Assembly: GCA_032717465.1 (NCBI GenBank)
Contig: CM064632.1
Span: 27,610,814 to 27,674,813 of the forward strand
Reading direction: 5' to 3'
Length of the DNA stretch: 64,000 bases
Origin: Coenobita brevimanus
Lineage: Eukaryota; Arthropoda; Malacostraca; Decapoda; Coenobitidae
Below, piece by piece: positions 1 to 11,352 of the stretch; positions within the stretch are counted from its first letter, which is position 1, and each line of letters begins with the position of its first letter. Both the position numbers and the translations under genes were made by a program. The notes under the pieces were generated by a model that saw only the letters and a program-made list of their open reading frames with translations, made no database searches and was not told the origin of the DNA.

Positions 1-32
1 TATACTGTACACACAGTCACACACAGGCACAA

Positions 33-202
<170 letters not shown>

Positions 203-348
203 CATGGATGCTGCTGGTGCCGCCTCCTCGCTTTTAATTTCCGCCTCCTCATTAACTGACCGGAAATACTGAGGCTCATCACCGCTTGACCATAAATCAA
301 GAGGAAAAAATATTAATGAGCGCTACTGAGCTGCACCGCCCCCCCTTC

Positions 349-350
<2 letters not shown>

Positions 351-384
<34 letters not shown>
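351..384. repeat. (CT)n microsatellite
   Basis: Uninterrupted CT dinucleotide run of about 34 bp. Confidence 0.95.
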
Positions 385-387
<3 letters not shown>

Positions 388-1235
388 TGATATTATATTC
401 CAGCTAACACCAGACTACTATATTTACTTGAGAGTACCGTAGTTCATGAGACCTGGGGCGGGATTCTGAAACATTTCGACGATCGATTGCCTGCCGTAAG
501 TTTGATGTTTTTATAGGAAGAACTAAACAAGGGAATATTTTACACTCCATTCTCTGATCTTCCCGAAGAATACAGAATAAATCCTGCATAATTTTCGTCT
601 CGTAACTAAGATATAAAGTTAGAGCATGATCCAGTGGAAGATTCGACAGCCTCCTTGTCCCTCCTGTAAATCAACACCCAAGTCACGACAGGGAATGGGT
701 CGTATGTGCGTTTGTGTGTCCCGGTCCCGAGTGATAATTCTGGCATCAATAACCCCTTTAGAATCGAGGATACTCTAGTATTTTATTTTAGAGAACGCCA
801 TGTAGTATAACCGAGAATGCTTTATAGGAACCTGAGTGTCAATCCACCAATTCAGTTACCTCTTATATCCCTTGCTATCTCTAAGTGATTTTGTTCTGCT
901 TAATGGTGACGTCTGGTATTGAAAGGGTAAATGAAGGCTATACAATATTCTCTTCAGGGCAAAAAATATCTAGGTTAGTTACAATTATCCAGTGACTTAA
1001 AGAACTGAATAGAAAAGACGTCCGCACAGTGAAGGGATTAAGTCTTTTAGTGCAATGTTGTTTTATTTCAGCTTATTCTGGTTTCCCCCAATTATCACTA
1101 CTCAGCTTAAGAGATTTTTTAAATTGGAAAGGTTATATTTAGCTTCTATATGCATCCTTCCACTGCGATGGGTCTTTTTGATTTCAGTAAACTTGTGTAC
1201 AGACAGCAAGAACGAAGAAGTACAGGTCTTTTACA
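385..1235. other. Stretch with no recognisable feature
   Basis: AT-rich unique-looking sequence. Only short frames occur on either strand, and none resembles a known domain. I see no splice-site pair or repeat here. Confidence 0.5.
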
Positions 1236-1372
1236 CTAACCTGGCCCAGATTTTCGTCTCTTTGTTGCTTATTTCACATACCTAATTAGCAGGAAATGAC
1301 AGTGCATTGCCCCTACATATTCCCATAGGACTTTTTTATGACTAACATCATGTTCTAATGTTAATATAGTCT
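1236..1372 (+). repeat. Dispersed repeat, family N, copy 1
   Basis: About 135 bp that lines up by eye with 60325-60465 (+) and with the reverse complement of 48290-48440. Shared landmarks in the same order are CACTTTAACTTGGCCCAGAT-like, a variable CAGCAAA-like block, a GACTAA..ATATT-like block, and a CTAGTGTTAAT-like end. No coding potential and no clear terminal structure. Confidence 0.5.
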
Positions 1373-1433
1373 TACAACTTAGCACTCAAAATGAAGACAT
1401 GTCAATTTTGGTCCAAGTTAGAGTAAAAGCAGG

Positions 1434-2270
1434 TATTTAATTATTTATTTATTTATTTAAGAGACTATGAATGGAGGAAGGAAAAACAAAGGAAATAAAA
1501 AATAAAGTCCATGTGCGTAAAGGCATCCTCCATTCATAAAATATTTATAACATCTGGATTTAAATAAAAGTGGATTAAATGTCTGTGGGAAGCAACTCCC
1601 AGGAAGTGAATTCCAGAGTTCTGGGGATTAATGAATTTTGATAAGCAGAGGTTCTGCATTGCGAGGGAGAGAATGTGAGTTCATGGGCGCTCCCAGCTGC
1701 CCGAGAATTTCGGGAGAAAATGTGAAGGGGAGGCACAATTGAAGCAAGTTCGTCAGAGTACCTAAGGTAAAAATATTGATAAAATAATGCTAAAGAAGCA
1801 ACATCTCTACGTACTGATAACGGAGGAAGGTCCTGCGTTATGGCAGGATTATAGATTATTCTAATGGCTTTATTTTGAATTTTGTCCAACTGCCTCAATG
1901 CAACCGCTCCACATCTACTTCACAGCGGCGAACAATATTCGATCTGAGAACGCACATGACTTTTGTATATTGTGACCAACTGCTCGTCAGTGAAGAATTC
2001 ACGAACTCTGTACAGAAGTTCCAAGTTTTTGGAAGCATTTTGAGCAAGGGATTTAACATAAGCTGTCCAGCTTAGGTTGGGGTTTAGAGTAACACCTAGG
2101 ATATCAATTGTAGTGAATATGGGAATATGACATCATTTAAATTTATTTGGGAGTCTGAGGGGTTCTTTCTGTTGGAGAAATTAATGTATTTAGTTTTCTG
2201 AGCATTAAACGAGATCAGATTTGTTTGTCCCCACTGATTCATTATAGAGGGGTCCTGGTTCAGAAAAATT
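1434..2270 (-). pseudogene. LINE reverse transcriptase C-terminal part (CR1/Jockey type), decayed
   Basis: The minus strand encodes the region downstream of the RT catalytic centre of a non-LTR retrotransposon. Recognisable blocks in order are WGQTNLISFNAQKT (from about 2247), GVTLNPNLSWTAYVKSLAQ, SHVRSQIEYCSPL, LDKIQNKAIRIIYNP and RDVASLALFYQYF; the frame ends near 1575. One frame change after the first block and a TGA within the CSPLW-type block show it is dead. A short 3' region follows, then an (AAAT)n tail read on the minus strand (1434-1460), where the element ends. Its upstream half lies at 3791-3975, because an RTE-type LINE is inserted between. The clade (CR1, Jockey or a relative) is not resolved from this fragment. 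Confidence 0.8.
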
Positions 2271-3790
2271 CTATCTATCTCTATCTATCTATAGCCCGAC
2301 GCCCTAATCCCGCAAAGGGTGGCCGCAGACAAAACGCCTCCAAGTCGCTCTGTCACCCACCATTTGACTACCCTCTGCCCAACTCACCCCCCCCCTCCCT
2401 CATATACCTCTCAACTCCATCCCTCCACCTCATCCTCGGTCTACCTCTCCCTCTCCCTCCCTCCACCTCACTTACATACACCCTCTTAGTCAGTCTTTCT
2501 TTCTCCATTCTCTTCACATGTCCAAACCACCTCAGTGTATTTCTCCTAATCTTCTCAACCACATCCACATCCACCCCACAGCGTTCCTTCACTTCTTCAT
2601 TCGTCAACATGTCCCTCCACGTCACTCCACATGCTCCTCTCAAGTAACACATTTCCACTGCTCTCACTCTTGACTTGTTCCCCTTTTGCAAGGTCCAAGC
2701 CTCGCTTCCATACGTCAGGGTAGGGATCACAATACTATCATGCAGTGACTTCCTAACTTCCATACTCACCTCCCTATTTCTCATCACTGCTTTCAGTGTA
2801 CCAACAACCTTCCTTCCCTGCTGTACCCTTTCACGCACTTCATCCCCCAAAGTTCCATCCTTACTCATCACACTACCCAAGTACTTGAATGCACTCACAT
2901 TCTCCATATCCTAACCATCCAACCTCACTGCACACTCTGTGACTTCATTCCTCTCAATCACCTTAGCTTTACTTTTGTTTACATTAACTTTCAGCTTCCT
3001 CCTCCTACACACTGTCCCAAATTCATTCACCAAACCTTGCAACTCCCATTCATCTTCACTCAACAATACTGTATCATCAGCAAACAGCAACACCGGAAGC
3101 TTCCAAATCTCACCCTCATTCATTAGAGCCACCCCCACATCCACGCCCTAGCCTGCACCTCCTTTACAACCCCATCCATGTATATATTAAACAGCCATGG
3201 AGACATCACACAACCCTGTTTCAGTCCCACATTGAGATCAAAGAACTCACTCAGCTCACCATCCACTCGCACCGTAACCCTAGCTCCCTCGTACATACTC
3301 TTCACAGCACTCAGCAATTTCCCCTCCACTCCATATATTCTTAATACCTTCCACATACCTTGCCTATCTATTCTGTCAAAGGCTTTCTCCAGGTCCATAA
3401 AGGCAGCATACACTTTCCTTCCCTTCTCTAAATACTTCTCCACTAAACATCTTAGAACAAATATCTGATCTATACACCCTTTTCCCTTCCTAAATCCCCC
3501 TTGTTCTTCTCCAACTAGCTCCTCTGTCTTATGCCTAACCCTATCAATGAGTATTCTACCATATATTTTACCAGTCACACTAAGTAGGCAAATACCCCTA
3601 TGGTTACCACATACTTCTCTCTCCCCTTTTCCTTTGTATAAAGGAACAATTATACCTGATTTCCAATCCTCTGGAACCCTTCCCTCTTCCCAAGCCAATC
3701 TACACAACTTCCATATCCACTCCACAACAATCTCACCCCCATACCTAAGCATTTCACCACACACTCCATCAATTCCTGGGGCCTTTCCCA
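2271..3790 (-). mobile_element. RTE-type LINE, copy A (5'-truncated), nested in another LINE
   Basis: Minus-strand non-LTR retrotransposon lacking the endonuclease half. It begins inside the RT at the GKAPGIDG-equivalent block and ends in a (TAGA)n tail (2271-2294), preceded by the family 3' end GGCCACCC..CGGGATT. RT blocks visible are GFRKGKGCIDQIF, AFMDLEKAFDRIDR (motif A with its aspartate), GLKQGCVMSPWLFNIYMDG (motif B) and FADDTVLLSEDE (motif C). The frame is broken: a frameshift near 3140, a GAG-to-TAG stop at about 2909, and a G-run frameshift near 2390. It interrupts the older LINE at 1434-2270 and 3791-3975. No clear target duplication is seen. Confidence 0.9.
2368..3764 (-). pseudogene. 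Reverse transcriptase of RTE-type LINE copy A (broken)
   Basis: Coding remains of copy A in three pieces: 3123-3764 holds fingers/palm to motif B, 2911-3144 holds the FADD motif C region and thumb start, and 2368-2907 holds the C-terminal region. The last piece includes a conserved TLTYGSEAWTL block, a cysteine-containing CGVTWRD block, and RNTLRWFGHVKRM. Unlike copies B and C in this window, it keeps the usual GFRKG block and the motif A aspartate, so it comes from a less degenerate lineage, even though it now carries an internal stop and frameshifts. Confidence 0.85.
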
Positions 3791-3975
3791 GTGTTTATTT
3801 TGGGAATTTATAATATCAGATTGCGTAAAGGAGGTACTAAATGTGAAAGAACCATGAAGTGTCGAGTCATCAGCATAAGAGTGTATTGGGTTGTGAGTGA
3901 CAGATAGGAGGTCATTCATATGAATGAGAAAGAGGGTTGGGGCAAGAACAGATAAGCATAATGGATACTGACATA
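3791..3975 (-). pseudogene. Upstream part of the split CR1/Jockey-type LINE (RT motifs B-C)
   Basis: The minus strand reads SVLAPTLFLIHMNDLLS, then SYADDSTLH (RT motif C), and stops at the junction with RTE copy A. The continuation (WGQTNLISFNAQKT) is found on the far side of the RTE at about 2247. That matches the spacing expected after the ADD box in this type of RT. Sequence upstream of about 3975 no longer reads as RT. Confidence 0.75.
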
Positions 3976-4189
3976 CAAGGTGTGTCTTGCACTGCTAGGA
4001 TCCCGAACACTAAGTCCCTTGTGATCCTTGTGTACAGCAGCGGATTCTTTATTCTGCGTTGATCTCAGGTTTGCAGCCACTCTCATAGACTATGTGATTC
4101 TTTCACCGAGAGATACTGAGGCGCATTTTATTGCTTTGGCATATATATATATATATATTGAGATTATCTGGCACTTTTTATCACTTATC

Positions 4190-4560
4190 CCTACTTACCA
4201 ACCACACTACTTGCTTACCTTCCTACATAATGAACCTTCCTATCTTCCCACCTTTCTAACCACTGCCCTGCGTATTTTCCCACCTACTTCCTTTACTGCC
4301 TACTTTCCAACCTACCTTCTTTCCTAATTCCCTGCCTATCTTCCTATATGTCATTCTTTCTTCCCATCATCCTTCCTACCTTCAGACCTAGCATCTTACC
4401 CTTCTGCCTTCCTATCTCTCTGCTGACCTCCGTGCATCCCTGTCGACCTTACTACCTGCCCACCTACCTCTCTGCGTGCATTCCTACTTGCCTACTTTCC
4501 TCCCTATCTGCCTCCCTTCCTGTCTCCCTGCCTGTCTCCACCACTTAATGAGGTAACGAC
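4190..4560. repeat. Degenerate CTTCCTACC-type low-complexity tract
   Basis: Pyrimidine-biased sequence built of irregular CTTCCTAC / CTTCCCACC words, ending in a C run at about 4576. Frames through it are compositional. Confidence 0.8.
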
Positions 4561-4699
4561 ACAGGCACGCAGTACCCCCCCCCCCGTCCATTTGCCAGTA
4601 TGTAGTAGGTTGTATCAGAATGGTGATAAGAGTATTAATTACTGCATTTTGATTGCGCTTTCCCATGATTCCAATGTTCTGCTTATACTCCTGTAAATA

Positions 4700-5070
4700 A
4701 AGATGTTCTCTGTGTTCCCTTGTCCTTTTTTTCGGTCATTGTGAGGGGATTTCTTTCAGCGAGTCGACCTGTCCGACGAATGCATACCATAAGGTGTTGA
4801 TTCATTTGACATCTCAGTCGTCAAAATTCGACCATGACTGCAGCCTCTAGAGTGTGAACGAACGGACGGAAAACTGTCATCCCGCCTCAGCCATGCACAG
4901 GCCCTCAGAGACACAAACACAACATCCTTGGTGTAGGAAACCTATGGGACGACCATAGGAGCAGTTGCTTGTCTGTGGTCTACGGATCTGCTGGAGCAGG
5001 CATGACCGAGGTTGAGTAATAACAACACCTAACCACCACAACAGTTAGCCAAGCTACACACCCTCACCAT
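4700..5070. other. Stretch with no recognisable feature
   Basis: Mixed-composition sequence. I see no domain, repeat or splice structure. Confidence 0.4.
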
Positions 5071-5084
5071 CATGCTTCACCGCC

Positions 5085-5395
5085 ACTGTTAGCCTTGACC
5101 GCCACTGTATCACCACCACAATACACCTTCACCATCATTGTATCACCACCACAGTACACTTTCACTACCACTGTATCACCACCACAATATACCTTCACCA
5201 CCACTGTATCACCACCACAGTGCGCCTTCATCACCACTGCCTCACCACCACAATACACCTTCACCATCACTGTACCACCACCACAATGCACCTTCACCAT
5301 CACTATCATCACCACGGTACACCTTCACCACCATTGTATCACCACCACAGTACACCTTCACCATAACTGTATCACCACCATCATCACCCTCATTA
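5085..5395. repeat. 33-bp minisatellite (TGTATCACCACCACARTACA)
   Basis: About nine imperfect tandem units with a 33-bp period; for example TGTATCACC recurs at 5106 and 5139. Because 33 is a multiple of three, the plus strand shows an 11-residue protein repeat (VSPPQYTFTTT-like). There is no start context, and I consider this non-coding. Confidence 0.9.
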
Positions 5396-5779
5396 CCTCC
5401 ACAGTTCAACACTACATTATTCTCACCACCACTTCATCATCACAATACATCACAGTTCACCGCCCTCCATTCCACTCCACACCAGTTTTCTCTACACTCT
5501 TATATCCTACATTAACTTCCCCTTACTCGACCTAACTCCACGTAACTGTCCAAACTTACCTACGACCCTTCTGAACTCCTACAAGATACACTCAGGATCC
5601 ACCCCCACTCCGTTTTCTTTCGGTAATTGATTTTATACTAGTAGTATCATCCATTCACTTGATGTAGTGCTGTCTACTTTTTCCTTCACTTTATCATTCG
5701 TTTTTCCTGTGTCTTCCCTTCTCTCTTCATATTTATTCCATTTTTCCTGTCACTTTTTATTACTTTTCTTTCCTTTTCA

Positions 5780-5863
5780 GGTGGCGTAACAGTGAGTGAC
5801 AGGCCTAATGGTTTCTTGTAAACCAGGAAACCATCACAAAGCTGGGTGGTAACCATATAACCA
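5780..5863 (-). repeat. Hairpin-bearing dispersed repeat, copy 1
   Basis: Reverse-complement relative of 26580-26665. It carries an 11-bp inverted repeat with one mismatch: ATGGTTTCTTG at 5808-5818 and CAGGAAACCAT at 5824-5834, with a 5-nt loop. Flanking words shared with the other copy are a TGGTTATATGGT block and a TGTCACTCA block. Confidence 0.65.
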
Positions 5864-5895
5864 TTCCACATGTGCCCCCTACGTGTCTGCAATCG

Positions 5896-5992
5896 GTCGG
5901 CGGAGGGTTAGTGCCCCTCCCCGTAAAACAACTAACTCAGAGACAAACGACCACCCCTTGCGGGATTATAGCACCTGGTTGTAGATAGATAA
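5896..5992 (+). mobile_element. Miniature RTE-type derivative (5' end joined to 3' end)
   Basis: The first half matches the 5' leader of RTE copy B (GGCGGAGGGTTAGTGCCCCT, then CCCCG-AAAACAACTAACT). It passes without any coding sequence into the family 3' end (CCACCCCTTGCGGGATTA) and a short (TAGA)n tail. It is thus a copy of both ends with the coding sequence missing. It could be an internal deletion, or a SINE-like element that uses the LINE tail. Confidence 0.65.
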
Positions 5993-6399
5993 GTATATGG
6001 AGAGGTGAATGGTATGCGTTTTATTTTATTTTTTTTAGATCTTTTATGTACGGTATATTTGCAGTCACCAAAGAATACGACACACCCAAAGTTCTGCGTT
6101 CTCCTCTCCTTGTCTTCTCTGCTGAAACAAGTATAACCCACGATTATTAGGCAATATTTGTCTATATTATTGGAGCAGGAGGCATGGGAAGATTTTACAG
6201 TATCCTTTGTCCTTCCTGGAATAAAAATCAGTCACCCATAGGACAAACAACTGACCGTAACTCCGTGGCTCAGGACCCTTGGTGAGTGTCCAGGGATCGT
6301 TATATGAGGTGTAGTGAGCGTCAGTGGGTCATAATTTCGCTATATCGGACCCGGGAAGAGGGCGTCTAGTCATCCTGTTTTAGTCATGGGTGGTATCAT

Positions 6400-6930
6400 G
6401 TCAGACCTGTGCACACCTCCCAGCCTCCCTTGCCCTCTTTCCAATATCCCCTCCTCCCTTTCCAACACCCCCTTCCCCCTTTCCAACACCTACTCCTCCC
6501 TTTCCAAACCCCCCTCCCCCTCTGTTAATACCTGCCTCCGCCTCCCTCCTCCTCCTCCTCCTCCTCCTTCTTTTCAGCACCTCCCTGCCCCTCCTCTTCC
6601 CTTTCAACATCCTCCCGTCCCCCCCGCTGTATAAACCTCGCATCTCCTACTCTCCCCATTTCAACACTCCCTCCCTCTCCCCTATTGCAATACACCTTCC
6701 CCCTCCCCAGTTTAAACACATCCCTCTCTCTCCTTCTCCCTCTCAGTACCTCCCTCCCCTCTCCTCTTCCCTTTCAACACCTCCCTCTCCCATCCGCTCT
6801 CCCCTTCCAACACCTCCCTCCCTTCCCCTCTGTCAACTCACCCCTCTCCTTTCAGCAGCTGCTTCCTCCCCTTCCCCTTTCAACGCCCCATCACCCTCCC
6901 CCTTTCAACATCCCCTCCCCATACTGACGG
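6400..6930. repeat. Polypyrimidine tract with CCCTTTCCAACACCTCC-type words
   Basis: Strongly C+T on the plus strand with irregular repeats of CCCTTTCCAACACC and a pure (CCT)n stretch near 6540-6570. Long frames on both strands are compositional. Confidence 0.9.
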
Positions 6931-7258
6931 GAGACAGGATTTAAACAGGAGAGAGGAGGTATATGCACAGTCTCGGACAAAAATATCAATTCTCTTCCTT
7001 GGGATAAACTTTACTCTCATCATCCCAGCCGTAATTCGCGCACCTGAGAGATAGTGTTGAGAAACATACAGAATCGAAACGAAATGAGCCACGTAGTCAT
7101 TCACACATCATTCATTCTTACGGAACCCTGGCACTTCCACTCTTACAAAACAAGTTGCACATTTATATATTCAAAGTTGATTTTCGTACATACGATCATG
7201 AATAATCGTAAAATCAACAATGAGGAAGGGGAAAAGAAATAACTTGTGTCTGAGATTT

Positions 7259-7710
7259 GCATTCTTTGTAGCATAGCAGGGCTTCGTAACACTTCTTCAT
7301 TAGCGATTTATTTAGGATACTATACCTTAGCATTCTTCTGTATGTTATTTATAGAGTAAGTAGCATCATAGCTTATATCAATGACAAGCGAAAAGATATG
7401 GAGGTGTTGTTATTGTTGTTGTTAATGATGTTGTTGTTGCTGTTGTTGTTATGCCCCCAGGTTTATGTCAACGTGAACCCAGTGGGCTGCAGACTGAAGC
7501 TTGCCTTATCTGCAATTCATCATCATCCTTTTGGGGGAGAGGGAGGGAGCTGAGGGACGTTTGTATAAGTGGCCAGTAGAGTCACTTGTTTATATTGATG
7601 CCACCCCGTGAAGGCGTCCCTCCCCACCACGAAATAGAGGTGTACTGAAATGCGCTGAAACAATCGCTATGGAACAGGTGCTACGGAATTACCAAAGCCA
7701 CTTAGTAAAC
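7259..7710. mobile_element. MITE family M, copy 1, split by an insertion
   Basis: The left end (7259-7310) has the family terminal sequence CGTAACACTTCTTCATTAGCGATTT. The right end (7637-7710) has GGTGTACT..CAATCGCTATGGAACAGGTG. The two halves are separated by a foreign segment (7408-7636) with GAGGTGT on both sides (7401-7407 and 7637-7643). Other copies of this roughly 200-bp element have no such insert. Confidence 0.65.
7408..7636 (-). mobile_element. Retroposed segment inserted in the MITE
   Basis: Segment bounded by a 7-bp direct repeat GAGGTGT. Read on the minus strand, it ends in an A-rich (AAC)n tail (7408-7451), as expected for a SINE or truncated LINE 3' end. The body (7452-7636) has no frame I recognise and no clear Pol III box. 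Confidence 0.45.
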
Positions 7711-7776
7711 GACCCCAATTCGTCCCAGTTCGTTCCGTCCATCAGTAATCCAGATCTTGCAGTGAATGAAAGCGCC

Positions 7777-7799
7777 TTTTTTTTTTTTTTTTTTTTTTT
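7777..7799. repeat. Poly(T) run
   Basis: Twenty-three consecutive T; a (CT)n run follows at about 7892-7911. Confidence 0.9.
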
Positions 7800-8639
7800 A
7801 CTATATTATTTTTCGCAGCTCCTTTCGCATCAGTCTCATTGCACGGTAGCTATTCTCTCCACATCAGACAATGACCGCGGCGTTCTTGTTCTCTCTCTCT
7901 CTCTCTCTCTCTCACCTACTTAGCCCTCTTTCTTTTTCTTGAATTTCCACACACACTCTCCCTTCCACTACCCAGGACCATCTGAAAGCAATTTCAGGAG
8001 GCGCTTCTCCCCGCCGCATCCATTCACACCGACAGATTACCCCGGCCAGGAAGCGAACCACTTACCCACCAAGGCACGTTGCCGCCGTTTAAACAGATTG
8101 TGCTCACACCGCCACTCAGAAGTAATGCTGAGGTTCCTGACTCACACTCTCAGCCTCCGCCAACTCTACAACCTGCTCCCTATGGCCCTAACCACACAGA
8201 GTTCGCCGCTTTATAAACTGCGGGTACCTGCAATGCGGAAAAATCTGCGTTAATTTTTGCTCGCATTTTTACCTACGATTTCAGACGCAAGGTATATGAG
8301 AGGGCAGCTTCCTCCTTTGCTGATGGTACTGTTGTTGCTGTTGGAAAAAAAAAAATATATATCCCTTCTTTCATTCTGACTAAATTCAGTTCCATATTCA
8401 CATTTTGTATTACCTTGCCAGCTAATCCCGCCCACTTCTGTACACCCACAGCACCCAAACTCATCCCCCACCAAACCACACTAGAGACACCTGTTTCCAT
8501 TCAGTCACGGCCTGCCGTCCACCACCACCTCAGCCTGTCCTGCCCACTCCTTTCCTCCCACCCACCCAGTCCTGAAGACATGAAGCCACATGTCAACTAT
8601 ATCACCGTCAGGGCTGTTTATCTACACACCCCGTAATAG

Positions 8640-9500
8640 ACGTGACCCGATGCTACCTACATTAACCTTGTTTCTTACCGTCACAGTGCCATGAATTGTA
8701 CAAACGAAATAACTACAAAATAGAAATATTTAGAAAAGCTGTTATTTTGTGATATACTCGTACTAGGGAGTCCAGGTCTAGCCGATATTTTTATATCTTC
8801 CAGTAAACAGTTTTTCCAGATGTGGGAATAACTCTGCCATTTGTATTGACCATAATATCATAATTCCAGCCCATCTCGCCCACTCATTTCCATCCAGTCA
8901 ACCCAGTTCTGATGTGATGTATTCAGTTTCCTAACTGTTTTCTCTTCAAGCCAATACGTGTCCTAAATTCGTCGTGGCCCACCAACCATTCCCAGCACAT
9001 CCGGCCCACCCATCTATCCCTAACCTTCCCAAGATCTTATTCTCGTCTACTCTGAATGCCTTCTAATAATTCCCTATTAGCCATTTGAATTGTATGTTAC
9101 ATTTTCATTTCTTTCTTCAGTGCTTGTATGAGCATCTGAATGCGCACTTAGTCATATTCACTCAGCTGTACGTTGAAAGATAAGTTTGAACCTCTCCTTA
9201 TCTTGCAAATAAATAATAGCTTCTCAAAACGTTGCAACAGGTGCATCCAGCACTAATATAATCTTAGGTTATAATTCTTCACGTACTTGCATGCCCAAGC
9301 GATAGATATATATGTATTTTTTAATTACATTCAGATAGCTAAATAAATTGTGTGAGTGAGAACATACCCGAAAAAGCTTTACAATTCTCATCGTTGGGGA
9401 AGTTGCAGCCACTCACAGCATTAATGTGTCTCTACAACAAATTGAAGGACAGTTACAGTATTAAATAGAAATGAGTTATTAATCATTAGCATCCTCATAG
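8640..9500. other. Stretch with no recognisable feature
   Basis: AT-rich sequence with short frames only. No domain, terminal repeat or tandem structure is visible. Confidence 0.4.
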
Positions 9501-9504
9501 GCAA

Positions 9505-9507
<3 letters not shown>

Positions 9508-9562
<55 letters not shown>

Positions 9563-9563
9563 G

Positions 9564-9634
<71 letters not shown>
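9508..9634. repeat. (AT)n followed by (GT)n microsatellites
   Basis: Two AT arrays separated by a short AAAATAG spacer, passing directly into a GT array that abuts the SINE. Confidence 0.97.
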
Positions 9635-9636
<2 letters not shown>

Positions 9637-9827
9637 CAGCCATGGCTCACTGGGTTAGAGCGCTCCGCTCTGACCGAAGGGTAGGAGGATCGAATCCACC
9701 CAAGGGTCATTGGTAGACATCAGGAAGGGCATCCTGTCATAAAATGCTACAGGCTTCAGTCCAAAAGACCTCTACCCAGGGACAACGCCTTAGCCCTTCG
9801 GGGATACAAGGCGTAAAACCAAATTAT

Positions 9828-9830
<3 letters not shown>
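9635..9830 (+). mobile_element. tRNA-derived SINE
   Basis: The head resembles a tRNA. A box A-like TGGCTCACTGGGTTAGAG at 9643-9660 is followed after about 26 nt by a box B-like GGATCGAATCC at 9687-9697, the internal RNA polymerase III promoter of SINEs. The tRNA-unrelated body contains AGGAAGGGCATCC and AAGGCGTAAAACCAAAT, and the element runs into an AT-rich simple tail. It is not a functional tRNA: no clean acceptor pairing is seen and the body continues well past a tRNA 3' end. Confidence 0.8.

Positions 9831-9902
<72 letters not shown>
9831..9902. repeat. (AT)n microsatellite at SINE tail
   Basis: Long AT dinucleotide array directly after the SINE body; probably an expanded SINE tail. Confidence 0.95.
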
Positions 9903-9905
<3 letters not shown>

Positions 9906-10806
9906 CAGTGAAGCCTGCTTATTTCACGACAATTGCTCATAAATGTATGACTTTATTATTATATGCAAATCATGTCAGCCAGTTAAAAGCATCAATTTCA
10001 ACTGTTACTCATAACAATTTTGTGAGTGTAAAACCAGGAAAGAGAACTGTGACATATTCTTTGCTTCACTGTCAGCTACACGCTCTGGGTGTCTGTAAGT
10101 TCCCTGGTGGCGATGGTGTAGGGGGATTCACATTATGCAATCGGACGGAGATGGGGGAAGCGAATAAACACAAAATGGCATGAAAGGACCTAACTGAATG
10201 TGAATGATTCAGGACTGACCTTAATGTAATAAATTTTAGCATAATGACCTTGATGTGTCCTAAGTTGACATAATTGTGCCTGAATTGCCCTTTTCTTAGT
10301 TGAATTAAATAATTTAAAATAAGGAAGAATAAACTAAATATTTCCTCATTAGATTCAAGTGGTTAATTTCCCAGGCTGTGACATGTACCTCGGAAGTCGG
10401 TACGAGAATATAAAAACAAACCTCACTGAAAGCACGGTTGAATTTCCCACGAGAAAACAAAGTGCACCAGATTAGGTTTGCCAGCACTAACTTCAGCTGT
10501 GTTCCAGTCCCGGTAATTTAGTTCTACACAAGTGCTCGTGGGCCCTTCGGGCCCCTCGCACTTGATCCTGCGGAGGGCTTTCACGCTGCTATAATATATT
10601 TTAGTTATAGCTCTGGGCAAAAAATTCTACGGAGATCCTATGCCGGGCGCCTGGAGCGGCGTTTTTTGGTCAAAATGTGATCGCTTATTAAATATAGTAA
10701 AAGTTTTTTAATCGTGGTGGGAGAAAGTTTTTTCACATCAGCTAATTTTTTGCGATTTTTGTGCCAATTTTGGTGCAATCTGAATGTGTAGTTTCGGCTG
10801 GCCAAA

Positions 10807-10808
<2 letters not shown>
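9903..10808. other. Stretch with no recognisable feature
   Basis: A 93-codon plus-strand frame (9902-10183) and a 65-codon minus-strand frame (10423-10620) occur, but neither shows a known domain. I see no support for either being a gene. Confidence 0.4.

Positions 10809-10850
<42 letters not shown>
10809..10850. repeat. (CA)n microsatellite
   Basis: Pure CA array of about 42 bp. Confidence 0.97.
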
Positions 10851-10852
<2 letters not shown>

Positions 10853-11147
10853 CTACTGCTATAGTATATTAGAAGCCTAAAAACCCCTTGTATAATTTGT
10901 TCTTGCTGACACCATAAGATTTTACTCAGCTCAGGGGAAGCCTTTGGAGGAGTTAGAGAGAGCCTGTATTAACCCCTACACCGTCTTTCATTCCTTGTTT
11001 AGATAAAATCGTCAGGCAGTAGCTTGATTGATACTCCGTGGGACTGAAGGGGTTAAGTTATGGAGCACCATCTTAAAGCTTCTTGCAGTTTGAGTCATTT
11101 ACTCCTTTTTAAACCTTCTACAGGAGAATGTCTTTATTTATTTATTT

Positions 11148-11352
11148 GTTTACTGGGTAATTAAGGCTCTCCAACCGGATTGAGCCAGTGTAGGTTTATA
11201 TTCAAGGGGTGGTTGTTTTTTTTTTGCTTACGTAATGCCATTCAGGGATGAGTGAGGCTGGTCACTCTCATCTTAAATGTCAGGACCAACTTGCCTAGCC
11301 CCGGGCCTCTACGCTTCTCATGAGGCAACACAGGATTAGATGATGATGTTAT
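11148..11352 (+). mobile_element. SINE-like repeat S2, copy 1
   Basis: Aligns by eye with the reverse complement of 26350-26575. Shared blocks in order are GGGTAATTA, GGTTTATATTCAAGGGGTGG, TAATGCCAYTCAGGGATGAG, GTCAGGACCAACTTGCCTAG, CCCCGGGC, and a (GATGAT) end. The 3' ATG-repeat tail and fixed 5' side suggest retroposition. This copy lacks about 20 nt of the head seen in copy 2. Confidence 0.65.

Noticed and set aside
2675..2914. Small plus-strand frames between 2225 and 3813
   Set aside because: All are antisense to RTE copy A, whose minus-strand RT homology is clear.
9635..9708. Functional tRNA gene
   Set aside because: Box A and B are present, but the cloverleaf is not clean and the sequence runs on into a SINE body and simple tail.
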